Source of the DNA: Gaertneriomyces semiglobifer
Lineage: Eukaryota; Chytridiomycota; Chytridiomycetes; Spizellomycetales; Spizellomycetaceae
Length of the DNA stretch: 64,000 nt
Assembly: GCA_025558075.1 (NCBI GenBank)
Contig: JAHLKF010000006.1
Coordinates: 930,001 to 994,000, forward strand
Direction: 5' to 3'
The translations under genes were made by a program, and so were the position numbers. Below are positions 39,895 through 50,620 of this stretch, in pieces (position 1 is the first letter of the stretch; each line of letters begins with the position of its first letter). Below the pieces are notes generated by a model, which saw only the letters and a list, made by a program, of their open reading frames with translations, ran no database searches and was not told the origin of the DNA.

Positions 39895-41079
39895 CTATTT
39901 GGACTTGCAAAGCTGTCCAGCAATATGATTTTCTTTCTGTTCCCACTTATCTAAAGCTTCAGTCTGCTTCAAGTTACAATACGGCTCCCATGTGTCGCCT
40001 TCTTCCCCATAGCCCTCCCAGCGGACTAGGTATTCGATACGCCTGCCTTTACGTCGCTCGTCAAGGATTGTCTCAATGACATAATGCCCTTCCTCAAGCT
40101 CTTCAACATCGTCAGTGTCCGTGAGGTTTTCCACCACCTCCGCTGTGCCGTTTATCCGTGCTCGCTTTCGCAGCCTGTTCGGGTCCTCCGATATGCGCTT
40201 GCGTGAAATAGACTCTGCTATGGTCATGCTAGGAGCGCATTTCGGTATGTACTTTCGCGGAACATGGCCATGGTGGAGCGCTCTATGGTATTTTTGAAAT
40301 TCGCACAAAGTGTGTTCCATATCAATGGGGGTCATTCGTAAGTGTAAATCAGAGGGAAGTGCGGCGTTTACCCGTCTGGTCAACTGGATGATAACCTTGT
40401 CAACGTCGCCTTCGCCCTCGCCCAAGCCGAGGAGATGCAAACCTTTCAATGCACCCGGCCCTGGAGAAATGAACTCTTCATCGGCAGGAATAGCGTTGTA
40501 CATGACGAGGTCTTGCGTTGCTTGGTATGCATGAAATCGTCCAACACCAAAAAATTCTTTAAGCACCGAATGCATTTCCCTGGCGGTGGTGGTGGCGGTA
40601 CGGCCTAGGCTTTTGGCGTATTGTTGAGAAAGCTCCCAATTATCTCTCAAGCAATTCATGAGTTTTCCAAAAGGCATCGAACTCTGAAAAGCTGAAGTTC
40701 TCCAAGTTCTTGAACCAGCGTGCTTTTCATTTTCCCATTTGTTGATCATCTCCAGGGCAGTATCCAGATCGCTAACATAACCTAACATTTCATTAAACTT
40801 GGCATTGCTGATGAAGCGGTGAGTGATCACATTCCAGAGATACCAAGGATCCGTCACGCAAGTACCAGCGAACACCTTTCGCAAAACCACACTATTATTA
40901 TCGTCCTCCCTCCGTATATTGCAAAAACGGTAGTTGGCAAGGATACTGTCGTCTGTCCACGGCGGTGCTGCTCCAGATTGTTTTTTGATAGCAATCAGAT
41001 GCCGTTCAGAGATATATTTCAGAAGCAAATCGTAAGCCTTCAGTTTGGAATCGGCTTTGCTCGGCTTACGCACCGTCAT
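39895..41079 (-). CDS. Chromodomain fused to 5-hmdU-kinase-helical/aGPT-Pplase-like domain
   Basis: A single exon of 394 residues. The N-terminal 270 residues begin YISERHLIAI (22-31), then PWTDDSILANYRFCNIRRE (40-58), the signature I associate with the helical domain of phage 5-hydroxymethyl-dU DNA kinases and the alpha-glutamyl/putrescinyl-thymine pyrophosphorylase clades. Those enzymes act in DNA base hypermodification. The C-terminus is a chromodomain (329-380: HYVIETILD, YLVRWEGYG, TWEPYCNL) with the aromatic cage kept as Tyr333, Trp354 and Tyr357, so methyl-lysine reading is likely. A basic patch (ISRKRISEDPNRLRKRARI) may be a nuclear localisation signal. The catalytic state of the N-terminal fold is unknown. 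The last 25 or so codons lie in CpG-poor DNA. Start is ATG 41079; an upstream GTG frame is ignored. Confidence 0.75.
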   Translation of the reverse strand: MTVRKPSKADSKLKAYDLLLKYISERHLIAIKKQSGAAPPWTDDSILANYRFCNIRREDDNNSVVLRKVFAGTCVTDPWYLWNVITHRFISNAKFNEMLGYVSDLDTALEMINKWENEKHAGSRTWRTSAFQSSMPFGKLMNCLRDNWELSQQYAKSLGRTATTTAREMHSVLKEFFGVGRFHAYQATQDLVMYNAIPADEEFISPGPGALKGLHLLGLGEGEGDVDKVIIQLTRRVNAALPSDLHLRMTPIDMEHTLCEFQKYHRALHHGHVPRKYIPKCAPSMTIAESISRKRISEDPNRLRKRARINGTAEVVENLTDTDDVEELEEGHYVIETILDERRKGRRIEYLVRWEGYGEEGDTWEPYCNLKQTEALDKWEQKENHIAGQLCKSK

Positions 41080-41828
41080 CGTCCCCACCGCTACCAGTGC
41101 TCGGTAGCTGGCGAGGAGTATTGAAGAAATTCAACCACAGTGCAATGCGCGTCAATTGAAAGTGACCCAATATTTCTTCTTGTCATTCACGAAACGATCA
41201 TGGCAGTTCCAGGCTTACTGTTGGACTAAACGAGATCAATTTGCATTCAATGCATAGCTAAACGAGCCCGAACAAGGGTAAGGAGAACGGGTTCTGTGTT
41301 CTTGTAATCGTTGTCATATTACACTTTTGAGCCCAGTGTCTTGAAGCTTCATAGTGGCGACATAAAGGTTTGGCCTCAACAGCGCTTTCAACGCCGAACT
41401 TCCAAAGAAAACCCTTGTGTTTCCGTTGCCTTACCAAACGCTACTCTCTTTACTTTCCATACCAGCATGTCACTGATGTGTATGTTTTGAGAATCATTAG
41501 TGGGCCTCCGGGTCGCTGCGTTATGGTCAACATATTCGGCGTTTTGTGACGAAGACATGTCTGATATCCTAAGCGTTCCAAAAATCCGAGCAATGTAATG
41601 CGACTGATGCCTATCCATGGCCATATTTGATGGTTCGACATCTGCCTCGCCCAGTAGACCATCTAGCTTCCTCAACAGCCGCATGGGTTGAGAGTGCAAC
41701 TGACTTTGAGGTGACCCATCAGCGAAGCTGCAATGCTCAATCAAAAGTCACATAATGCAGATACTTGTATATTAAATAATCGTTAGCTCAGTAACTAGAA
41801 TAAATACATAGCGAAGTGTTGACAACTG
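41080..41828. other. Intergenic region, nothing firmly recognised
   Basis: 749 bp between two minus-strand genes. A 118-codon minus-strand frame (41388-41744) lacks an initial ATG and any recognisable domain. It may instead hold the IPI3 3' region: splicing after the IPI3 codon for Lys near 41865 to about 41773 would add a short different tail. Confidence 0.35.
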
Positions 41829-43237
41829 TCACAGCTCACACGTAACCACTCTACAGCTGACCTTTAGTAGTTCCTCTCCTATCTCTTTCAACTCGCCATT
41901 TCGGCGAGAAAGTTGCATGACCTTTTGTCGCAACAGCCCAAGCTCGTCATCTTCACCTTGCTTAGCCGCCAAGCGCCCAAGACCGCTTGTCAATCTCTGC
42001 TCCACCAAGCTCTCCAAGGCTGAAGGGCGTGGCGGAACCGGAGGTGAGGAGCTCGCATCCTGTTTCGTTTGCTGGCCATCCGTAACGTAGCGTTTGAATT
42101 GGGGGGGTGCAACCGAATCAACGTTGGCGTCCATTAGTCCAGGGGCTTGCAAGAGCACTTGAACATTCGTAATTGGCCCTGCATGTTGAGTGAAAACCCG
42201 TATGGCCTGTCTGGAAACGGTGTCCCATACGATGGCTTTCCCGTCTTCTGAACCGCTGACTAGTAAACTGCCATCCATACTCAACGACATACCAGATACG
42301 CATGCCGTATGGCTATTCATTTCGGACGAGTATTTTGCCGCATCGGCAACCGTTCGTACGGGTAGGGCGTTACACAAATTCGATTGGTAAATGGTTCCAG
42401 TGCTCGTTCCGCAATACAAACGAGTTTCAGTTGAATCAACCGTTGAGCATGTCAGAGGTTTAGGGTACAATAGCGTCAAGAGGTTCTGCGGAGTCGTATC
42501 CCATATCTTACAGGTTCGGTCCAAAGATGTTGTATATATGCGTACGGAAGAACACAGAGTTTTGGAAAGTGTCAATGAAGTAATCGGAAGGGTATGCCCG
42601 GATAACGAGTTGCGGGGCGTTGGGGGTGCCCCGGTAGAAGTTGGGGTTAGTACGGCGGAAAACATCCACATGTGTATAGTTGAATCTTGTCCAACTGTGA
42701 TGAACGCATGGTCGTCAACCGTAAAAGCAATTGCGGTTACTTGTTTGTAATGTGCATCAAATGTGGCCCGGAGTTCGCCGGTTGCCATCTAAGGGAACTG
42801 AATAAGAATTCGAAAGCAAAAGCCATGATGGGTAGATGCCCACTCACATGCCATACGTATAGTGTGCCGCTCATACCACCACCTATACACCACTCCCCAC
42901 TATTACTGACAGCCAGAGCACTTATTTTTTCTAATAATGGCATTTTAACTGCCATATTACTCTAAGGAGTGGAACGGGGATTAGGCCCATCACCAAAGAA
43001 TTCACACAATCAGCGTTAAACCTTATTGAATCCCCAGTAGCCAATCAACGCTCCAATATTTTGAGCAGAAATAGCTCCCTTTTCGGACCAGATGCATGCT
43101 CGGTCCTTGACGAAGGCAATTGCGTCTGCATCACACTTGTTTCCCTTGAAAGAGCCCAGCACGGTTCCCGACCGCAAATTCCAGATATAACTCGTAGGGT
43201 CAGTAGACGAAGTCGAAATCACTATCTCTGCTGGCAT
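41829..43237 (-). CDS. IPI3: IPI3/WDR18, Rix1-complex WD40 protein
   Basis: Subunit of the Rix1-Ipi1-Ipi3 complex that drives ITS2 processing and late 60S assembly in the nucleus. Three exons: 43237-43022, 42961-42848, 42788-41829, giving 429 residues. WD40 repeats include SYIWNLRSGTVLGSFKG, GTLYVWHMATGELRATF (created by the exon 2/3 splice), DSTIHMWMF, RTCKIWDT and GKAIVWDTVSRQAIRVF. The C-terminal helix LLRQKVMQLSRRNGELKE is the conserved tail used for complex assembly. The donor of intron 1 (gtttaa) is weak but the phase and repeat continuity support it. The last residues may change if a further small exon exists. It is head to head with PRP16, 184 bp apart. Confidence 0.85.
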
Positions 43238-43421
43238 TATTGGTCGTTGCCTAGCAGAATTCCTAAATCGCACTAGCCAGAATTGCGATTATGTGTATCT
43301 TTGTAACATCAACCAAGACAAAAAAGAAGTAAACGCGCGCGCTTACCATTTTGCTGCCCGAGAGGGCGAGAAGGCTACCTACCAGCTATCGGAATCCGGA
43401 GCATTACAGGAGTGATTATCT
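43238..43421. promoter_or_regulatory. Bidirectional promoter IPI3/PRP16
   Basis: Only 184 bp separates the two outward-facing start codons. Alternating CG (cgcgcgcg) occurs near 43335. No TATA box is obvious. Both genes act in RNA maturation, so shared control is plausible. Confidence 0.45.
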
Positions 43422-46400
43422 ATGGCTACGAGGAAGAGAGATGCCGCTCCAGACGGCTTCGTTGCCGACGGTCGGCCAGACATTTTGGAAAGTGCTATCC
43501 CTAAAGCGGGAGGTCTTATGGTGAGGAACAAGAAACAGTCCGCGGCTAGTGGAGAACAGCATGTGTTTAAAGCTCCAGCACCGAAATCCTCAGTTTTAGG
43601 ATTGGATCGCCTAGCTGCTGAGAAAAGAGCGGACAGAGAAGCACGAGAGACGAATGCCAAAAGAATGCGGTTGGATACCTCAGATGAGGGGAGTCTTGCC
43701 TTGACCACGACATCTACTCGGCACTATCGCGAACGACGGATGGATACGCCTAGCAACACAGGTGGAGTTTCAAGTGAGGCATGGGAGAGGTTGGGTCAGC
43801 ATAAGAGAGAAAGAGATCGGTATAGAACTGGTGGATTAATTATGTCTTCCAATGATCGCGCCGGGGATCAGCGAGGCAACCAAACATCTAATAGCATCCC
43901 TGGAAGTGAATGGGAAATGACTCCCAGGCGATCAGAAGGAAACCAAACTCCGAGGAGGGAAGACCGTGGATCCAGTAGCCTACGTAAAGCTGCAGGGCAG
44001 TGGGACTTCGCTACTCCGCGAGCAATTGACCTCAGTCCATACGACGGCGATATACATCGACTACCCAATTCTGATTACGCTCAGTGGGAGGAAGAGCAAA
44101 CAAAACTTGACCGCGAATGGTATAATCTTGAAGAGGGAGGTGTCATGGATGAAGGGCATAATCAATATGCTGAATTTGACGACTATTACAAAAAGAAGGA
44201 AGAAGAGCTCGCCAAAAAACAAGTCAAACGCTTATCGGCGCGACAAGCGCAATTCAATCGCGATAATGATTTGTGGGAGACCAATCGGATGTTGACCAGC
44301 GGTGTGGTTCAGCGACGCGAAGTGGATACGGACTTTGATGATGATCAAGAAGGGAGGGTCCACGTACTCGTCCGCGATCTCAAACCACCCTTCTTGGATG
44401 GTAAGATTGTTTTTACTAAACAACTGGAAACAGTTCAGTCGGTTCGAGACCCGACGTCTGATATGGCGGTCGTGGCTCGCAAAGGAAGCATGCTTGTTAG
44501 AGAAAAGCGCGAACAGCAGGAGCGTGCTAAGGCTGCGAAGGCGCTAGATGTTGCTGGAACATCTTTGGGTAACATCATGGGCATAAGAAAAAAGGATGAG
44601 GAGGATACCAAGGTGGAGGACGAAGATGCCAAAGGAGAGTCTAAATTTGCATCACACTTGAAAGATCAATCAGATGCCGTTAGTGCGTTTGCAAGGTCTA
44701 AGACTCTTCGTGAACAACGAGAATTTTTACCGGTATTTTCCGTTCGCGAAGAACTTCTCCGAGTAGTTAGGGAGAATCAAATCATCATTATCGTTGGTGA
44801 AACCGGGTCTGGTAAGACGACCCAACTCACACAATATTTGCATGAGGATGGATATACGCGATATGGACGCATCGGTTGCACTCAACCTCGAAGAGTTGCT
44901 GCCATGTCCGTTGCGAAACGTGTCAGTGAAGAGATGGAATGCAAATTAGGATCCAAAGTGGGTTATGCGATTCGTTTTGAGGATTGCACTTCTGAAGAAA
45001 CGGTCATCAAGTACATGACCGACGGTGTTTTGTTGCGCGAGTGTTTGAACACGCCCGACTTAGACCAGTACAGTTGCATCGTCATGGACGAAGCACATGA
45101 ACGCGCACTCTATACTGACGTGCTGATGGGGTTGATCAAGCGAATTCTCACACGTCGAAGGGATATGAAACTCATTGTTACGTCTGCTACTATGAATGCT
45201 GAGAAATTCGCGAATTTTTTTGGAAATGCTGCGCTCTTTGATATCCCTGGAAGAACGTTCCCCGTTGATATAATGTTTAGCAAGAACCCCGTGGAGGACT
45301 ATGTCGATGGTGCAGTTAAGCAGGTCTTAGCCATCCATCTGTCTCATCCTCCCGGTGACATTTTGGTGTTCATGACCGGTCAGGAAGATATCGAGATCAC
45401 TTGTCAAGTTGTTGGAGAACGATTGGCACAATTGGACGACGCCGCCCCGTTGGCGATTTTGCCAATTTATTCTCAGTTGCCCGCAGATTTGCAAGCAAAG
45501 ATTTTTGAGCGAGCAACTAATAGTGCTCGCAAGGTCATTGTGGCGACTAATATTGCCGAAACGTCACTAACTGTTGACGGTATTATGTACGTTGTTGATA
45601 CGGGCTATAGCAAGCTCAAAGTCTACAATCCGAAGATTGGAATGGATGCCTTGCAAATTACGCCTATTAGTCAAGCGAATGCAAATCAGCGATCAGGGCG
45701 GGCAGGTCGCACAGGGGCTGGAACGTGCTACCGTTTATATACCGAGTCGGCGTACAGAAACGAAATGTTTCCGAACAACATTCCTGAGATCCAGAGGACG
45801 AATCTGGCCAATGTCGTGCTTTTGCTGAAGTCGCTCGGTGTGAAAAACACCTTGGAGTTCGACTTCATGGATCCGCCGCCACAGGATAATATTTTGAACT
45901 CTATGTATCAGCTTTGGATTTTGGGCGCTTTGGACAACACTGGGGAGTTAACAAGTCTGGGTCGCAAAATGGTCGAGTTCCCATTGGACCCGTCGCTTTC
46001 AAAAATGCTTTTAACTGCCGAAGGGCTTCACTGTACTGAAGAGGTGCTGACAATAGTCTCAATGTTATCCGTGCCGACTGTTTTCTACCGACCTAAAGAA
46101 CGTGCAGAAGAAAGTGATGCGGCGAGAGAGAGATTCTTTGTTGGTGAAAGCGACCACCTTACTTTGCTGCACGTCTACACTCAATGGAAGGTGCATGGCT
46201 ATAGAGACGGTTGGTGTACAGAGCACTTTGTCCATCCGAAGGCGATGAGAAAGGCTCGAGAAGTGCGGACGCAGCTGCTTGACATCATGAAATCTCAGAA
46301 GATGACTCTTTCTTCATGTGGAAGCAATTGGGACATCGTGCGAAAATGTATCTGCTCAGCTTACTTTCATCAGTCTGCCAGGCTAAAGGGCATTGGTGAA

Positions 46401-46875
46401 TACGTGAACATGCGAAATGGCATGCCTTGCCACCTCCATCCTACGAGTGCCCTTTACGGGAGGGGTTTCACACCAGATTACATTGTGTACCATGAACTGG
46501 TGATGACGTCGAAGGAGTTCATGCAATGCGTCACAGCTGTTGATGCTCACTGGCTAGCCGAGCTTGGCCCAATGTTCTTCAGTATCAAAGAGAAAAACTT
46601 TAATCATATGGTACGCGCGTTGCTCTCATCTTTTGCATAGCACAAATCTACTTGCTAACTGGTACCAACAGGAAAAGCGGCGGCAGGATCGCGAAGACCT
46701 TAGATCCATGGAGGACGAGCTACGAGTGGCCTCTGAAAAAAGAGCTTTAGAGGAAAGGGAGTCGATCAGCGTTCCTACTCCCCGATCCAGAATAGCCACG
46801 CCGGGCACAATGACCCCGGGCCTCAATCGGCGTGAACCAGGTACTCCAGCACCCCGACGGCGTTTCGGCTTGTAA
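43422..46875 (+). CDS. PRP16: Splicing DEAH-box ATPase PRP16 (DHX38)
   Basis: RNA-dependent ATPase that remodels the spliceosome after the first transesterification. Two exons: 43422-46610 and 46672-46875, giving 1130 residues. The N-terminal 430 residues are charged and include the family segment DWETNRML-like ([14 protein letters not shown]). The RecA core shows [10 protein letters not shown] (motif I), [15 protein letters not shown] (Ia), MDEAHER (DEAH, II), [10 protein letters not shown] (III), [11 protein letters not shown] (IV), [13 protein letters not shown] (V) and [12 protein letters not shown] (VI). Winged-helix, ratchet and OB-fold parts follow ([34 protein letters not shown]). The last exon adds a coiled and Pro/Thr-rich tail ending PAPRRRFGL. 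Confidence 0.95.
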
Positions 46876-47320
46876 CTTATGAAAACCTGTATGGACGTGT
46901 ACATAACTGCAAAATTGTTTCTTTGTCCTTCGAAATGCCCTTCCCTGCTCGCTCAATGACATACATTACGCACCGTCTCATGACAACGCAAATAAAAAAT
47001 ATCTGGTGACGGACACTCACTCATACGACCTCATTCCTGAGATCGATATTCGCCCAATTACCTCATTATACCCAGCTGGGTGCTTCCAAAAGCAATGAGA
47101 ACTACAATGGGCATGCGAATCGTTATCATGCTGTAAAACTCCCAAAACTGAACTAACCTGTCTGAAAATGTTCAGTTTCAACCGATCTCACAGCCATGAA
47201 AAGTAGTAGTAATAGGGCATGTTTGTAGGTACAGGTACATCTTACACGGATACTTTGATAGACGATATCATGCCACCGAGCCGCTTGTTCCCGCTCTAAA
47301 GCTCTATATATATACACTTT
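46876..47320. other. Convergent intergenic region
   Basis: 445 bp between the 3' ends of PRP16 and the CHORD gene. AT-richer, with TATATATA at about 47307-47314 just past the CHORD stop, probably in its 3' UTR. No gene recognised. Confidence 0.4.
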
Positions 47321-48705
47321 CTATTTCGTGAGTAAATGGAGGGGCACGTCTTGAGCAACAATAGCCTCCTTGCCGCCGACCGTCCCTACCGTCCCTGGAT
47401 TGCGTAAGGGCAACATGAGTAAAGGGAGCATATTTTGCAGTGACAGCTTAACGAATGCGTACCAGTGGTGCCGAACGTCGTCCACACCATCACATTCGTA
47501 TTGGGCTCGATCGAAGCCCAACTGATCCCATTGGCCTTCTTCAACGCTAGTTCGATTTTGGTGGACAAAATTTCGAACTTGGAGGCCTCCGGGTCGATAG
47601 GTTGCGATAGTGGGGTATGAAACTGGAACATTTTTCCGTCAAGGAAGTGTACATCCACTTTCAGCTGTTGGAGGTTCCCGTTAATCAGTATGGGCCGTAC
47701 ACGTTGAGCGCGCAATGCATACCTCATTCTTTGCGAATGTGACGGAGGTCTTTTCCTTGTTGACTTTTTTTGCAAAAATAGATATTATAACGGATTGTGG
47801 CGTCTGGTACCAATCATGCCTGCATTCCACCTTCTCTGGTACCTCCTGATGTTGCTGGGTTAGCAAATGACTGCCGAGGACGTACAAGCATCGCACGCAC
47901 CAAGACATCTGTGAACCGGTGCTTTCCCGTTTTGCAGCCCTTGATCTTCAAAAACTCATCAAATTCTAGCACCTTACGCGAACAGCACGAGTATCCCTTG
48001 CTGCCTTCATGGAAGACTGGTTCACCCGGATGAAAGACACACTCTTGATCTCGTGATTGTGCATCGACATATTCGTGTCCACAAGCACGTCGCTTGCATT
48101 TGGTGCCAGGTGTGATAACGTCATCAGCGGCATCGTGCAGATCTTCTTCCTTTACCACAGGTTTGTTGTCCGCCGCAGCTGGGACAAACTGCTCGGCAGC
48201 CACAACTGCTGGTGTACCGTAGCTCTCCGTACCGTCCTTCCCTACGCTGGAAGGTGCTGGCGTTGATTCTTGGACCGGTTTTGGTTGTTCCGGTGCAGCG
48301 GTTGAGTGGCGACCCACCGTACACGGGGGGATCTTAAAACGATTTCGGTATAAATACACGCTATAATCCCGACAGCTTCTCTTCTTATGAGTCATATCGT
48401 ACCTTCAAAAAGTCATCAAAATCTGTGACCTTCTTAGAGCAGCAGGACCATGACTACTCAAGGACAGGCAGGCATAAGTAATCCGACTGATCCTCATTTA
48501 GTTAAACCGGGTACTACCTTTAGACCTTCATGAAAGACGGGCGCGCCAGAGTGATATTCACAGGCAGTATCGCTGTTGTCGGCTTCGTTGAACGTTTTCC
48601 CACAACCTATGTGATGCGTTAAAACCATATGCCAGATCCTAAACATTCCGTCAGTACAAAGTCGACATGCACACGCATCTCACCTTTGTTGGTGCATACG
48701 GGCAT
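47321..48705 (-). CDS. CHORD-CS protein (CHORDC1/RAR1-SGT1 type), HSP90 co-chaperone
   Basis: Seven exons: 48705-48684, 48606-48518, 48453-48403, 48332-47901, 47845-47723, 47664-47463, 47394-47321, giving 330 residues. Two zinc-binding CHORD domains are present: residues about 3-60 ([36 protein letters not shown]) and about 130-195 (CKRRACGHEYVD, CVFHPGEPVFHEGSKGYSCC, KIKGCKTGKHRF). A C-terminal CS domain follows (CRHDWYQTPQSVIISIFAKK, LKVDVHFLDGKMFQFH), the p23-like fold that binds HSP90. This is the animal/fungal single-chain order, unlike plants where RAR1 and SGT1 are separate. The last exon ends in a short Gly/Val-rich tail. Exon 5's acceptor was chosen over one 9 nt upstream because of branch-site spacing. 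Confidence 0.9.
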
Positions 48706-49081
48706 CTTGAATTCCACTTTTCCGGCGTTGGTCCGTCTTGCCCTCTCTTCCAGCCGATCACGAACTCGTTCTCCTCGTTCGTCGATGCTTAACCAGTTGC
48801 TTAAGTAGGATATGACATTCGTTGGAATTCGCAAGTTCCAAATCGTTCCAACATTTCCTGTTATTGATATCTAAACAGGGTGTCACGTGCCTCCAATACT
48901 TGTTGGCATGGGGACGAGAGGGGCGCCAGCGAACGGCGACAAGATCTGTTCAAATTCAGCGCAACGACAACCGGTTTAGCAGTTGACATACACGGACTGT
49001 AAGCACCTGCCGTCCGTCCGTCTCGGACCATCGAAAAGAGCTTCTCGTTTCTACGCACTCGGATTCGTGCCCCTCATCACA
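48706..49081. promoter_or_regulatory. Divergent promoter region CHORD gene/rhodanese gene
   Basis: 376 bp between outward-facing starts. An in-frame extension upstream of the CHORD start (to about 48834) exists but the protein start MPVCTNKG matches the family, so it is taken as 5' UTR. Confidence 0.4.
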
Positions 49082-49865
49082 ATGTTGTCAGCCACAAGGA
49101 CACTTGCGCGTCGGATGGTGCGTAATGATTCAACGAGCAGATGCCAAAGAAACCAACCATATTGATCTCGACGTATAGGTTGCGCGTCCGTCTTCTGCGC
49201 CATCAATTCGTGCTTTCTCCCAGGTAAATGGGAGATGTTCAATTGTCATGGCCAAAGCCGTTTTTCACTCATCGCGGACGTTACATATAGACTCCGGCAA
49301 CCCTCGGCCTTTTTAGCGACTACGTTAACCAGCTAAAACCGAATGTGAAGGAAATCTCTCCAGAACAACTCCACGCTAAGTTAACAAAGGACCCTGCCAA
49401 TGGTCCCCCACCTACTCTCCATGTTTTGGATGTACGGTATGTTGGAAGCCAGCGTTACCGGACACTGCGCCATATGCGGTAGTTGACAGACCCTTTTCTT
49501 TTATCACAGTGAAACTTATGAGTGGAACGAGGAGCATCTTCCGTTTGCCGTGTACACTGGACGTGGATGCCTGGAGCGGGATATTGTAAGTCTGGCAACT
49601 CGGCAATCTCCATTCCTTGGGAAACTGCAGAAGAGAAAGCTCATAAATTATTTTCTTACAGGAAAGCCTGGTTCCGGACTTGTATGATGAGGTTATTTTG
49701 TACTGTGCAGGTGGAAACCGCTCCATAGTAGCAGCAGATACTTTGAAGAAAATGGGATACCAGAATGTGTCCAGTTTGGCGGGTGGCATCGGAGCGTGGA
49801 AGAAGGCTGGACAGCCTCTTGTACAAAATTTCCAAATGTACTCGGAGCGCGCCCAGTACGACTAG
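49082..49865 (+). CDS. Mitochondrial single-domain rhodanese
   Basis: Sulfurtransferase-fold protein. Five exons: 49082-49117, 49179-49223, 49333-49436, 49510-49585, 49662-49865, giving 154 residues. The first two exons encode an Arg/Ser/Ala-rich presequence (MLSATRTLARRM, SIRAFSQ) typical of mitochondrial import. The rhodanese domain shows ISPEQLHAKL, LHVLDVRETYEWNEEHLPFA, and the active-site loop ILYCAGGNRS with the catalytic Cys, then LAGGIGAWKKAGQP. This loop is of the thiosulfate-sulfurtransferase type rather than the longer phosphatase type. The exon 3 acceptor is uncertain: an AG at 49318 with a better pyrimidine tract would break frame, so the one at 49331-49332 was taken. Confidence 0.82.
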
Positions 49866-49996
49866 AAAATGACAGGCATACAATGAAGAGATTTGCAAAG
49901 TGATTGAACAGTGACCCCTGTACGAATACATATACCATATTCGCTACTTTACATTAGAGGCCCAGGAGGGTCTCAACTTGGAGGATAGTGGCCTGC

Positions 49997-50620
49997 TTAC
50001 AGGCAGAGCGGGATGACAGATAGGATCGCGCCAAAGATGTCTGCGTGGGTTACGAACAATGATCAGCCTCCTACAACACCCGGTTGAATCAGGAAAGACG
50101 CCTTACATGTTCCTACGGCGCCAATTTTCCGTTGGACAGGACCATCATTCAGGCTGCTGCATGTGGCGAGTGTGGCTACCAAACTGAATATGAGGTATGA
50201 TCAATTTCTGCGATGGGCAGGAAAGCAGACCCGCGTTTACGCATCGAGGTTACATACACTGTTCTGGAGACAGCAGCGCCGACAATGGACCATTCAGCGA
50301 CGGTCCTCAGTGCACTGCCGGGCAACAGACGGCTTGTTCTCGCATCAACGAGCAAGATGAGCGGGATGAGAACACCGGCGTACTCTGCGGCGTTAGCGTG
50401 AGCACGGACGAGCTTTGTGAGAGGGTCCGCAGGGTCATCTTTGCAGCCAGAACCACGACCCTGCTTTATTCTCATAAGGGATACGCCCAAGCCCAGTGCT
50501 AAATAAATAAATGAGATTCGTTATAAACAAAACCGAAGTATCCATGATTGGGCGGCAACACAAACCAAAGACCGGGGCACTGATTGCCGTGATAGAGAGA
50601 AGCGTTGTATTTTGAAGCAT
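49997..50620 (-). CDS. MAPEG-family membrane protein
   Basis: A small four-helix membrane protein of the microsomal glutathione-transferase/eicosanoid (MAPEG) family. Four exons: 50620-50566, 50498-50241, 50175-50107, 50040-49997, giving 141 residues, the normal size. Helix 1 is hydrophobic (LLSITAISAPVFALGLGVSL). The signature region is GSGCKDDPADPLTKLVRAH followed by ANAAEYAGVLIPLILL. Helix 4 ends the chain (GTYIFGAILSVIPLCL), preceded by PVQRKIGAVG. Splicing of exons 2 to 3 was chosen by phase (donor gtaaac) and is the weakest joint; exons 3 and 4 are supported by the restored last helix. The likely role is glutathione-dependent detoxification at the ER, inferred from the family. Confidence 0.78.

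Noticed and set aside
41388..41744. 118-codon minus-strand frame between the chromodomain gene and IPI3
   Set aside because: No initial ATG, no domain, and no splice partner that keeps phase. Probably noncoding or the IPI3 3' region.
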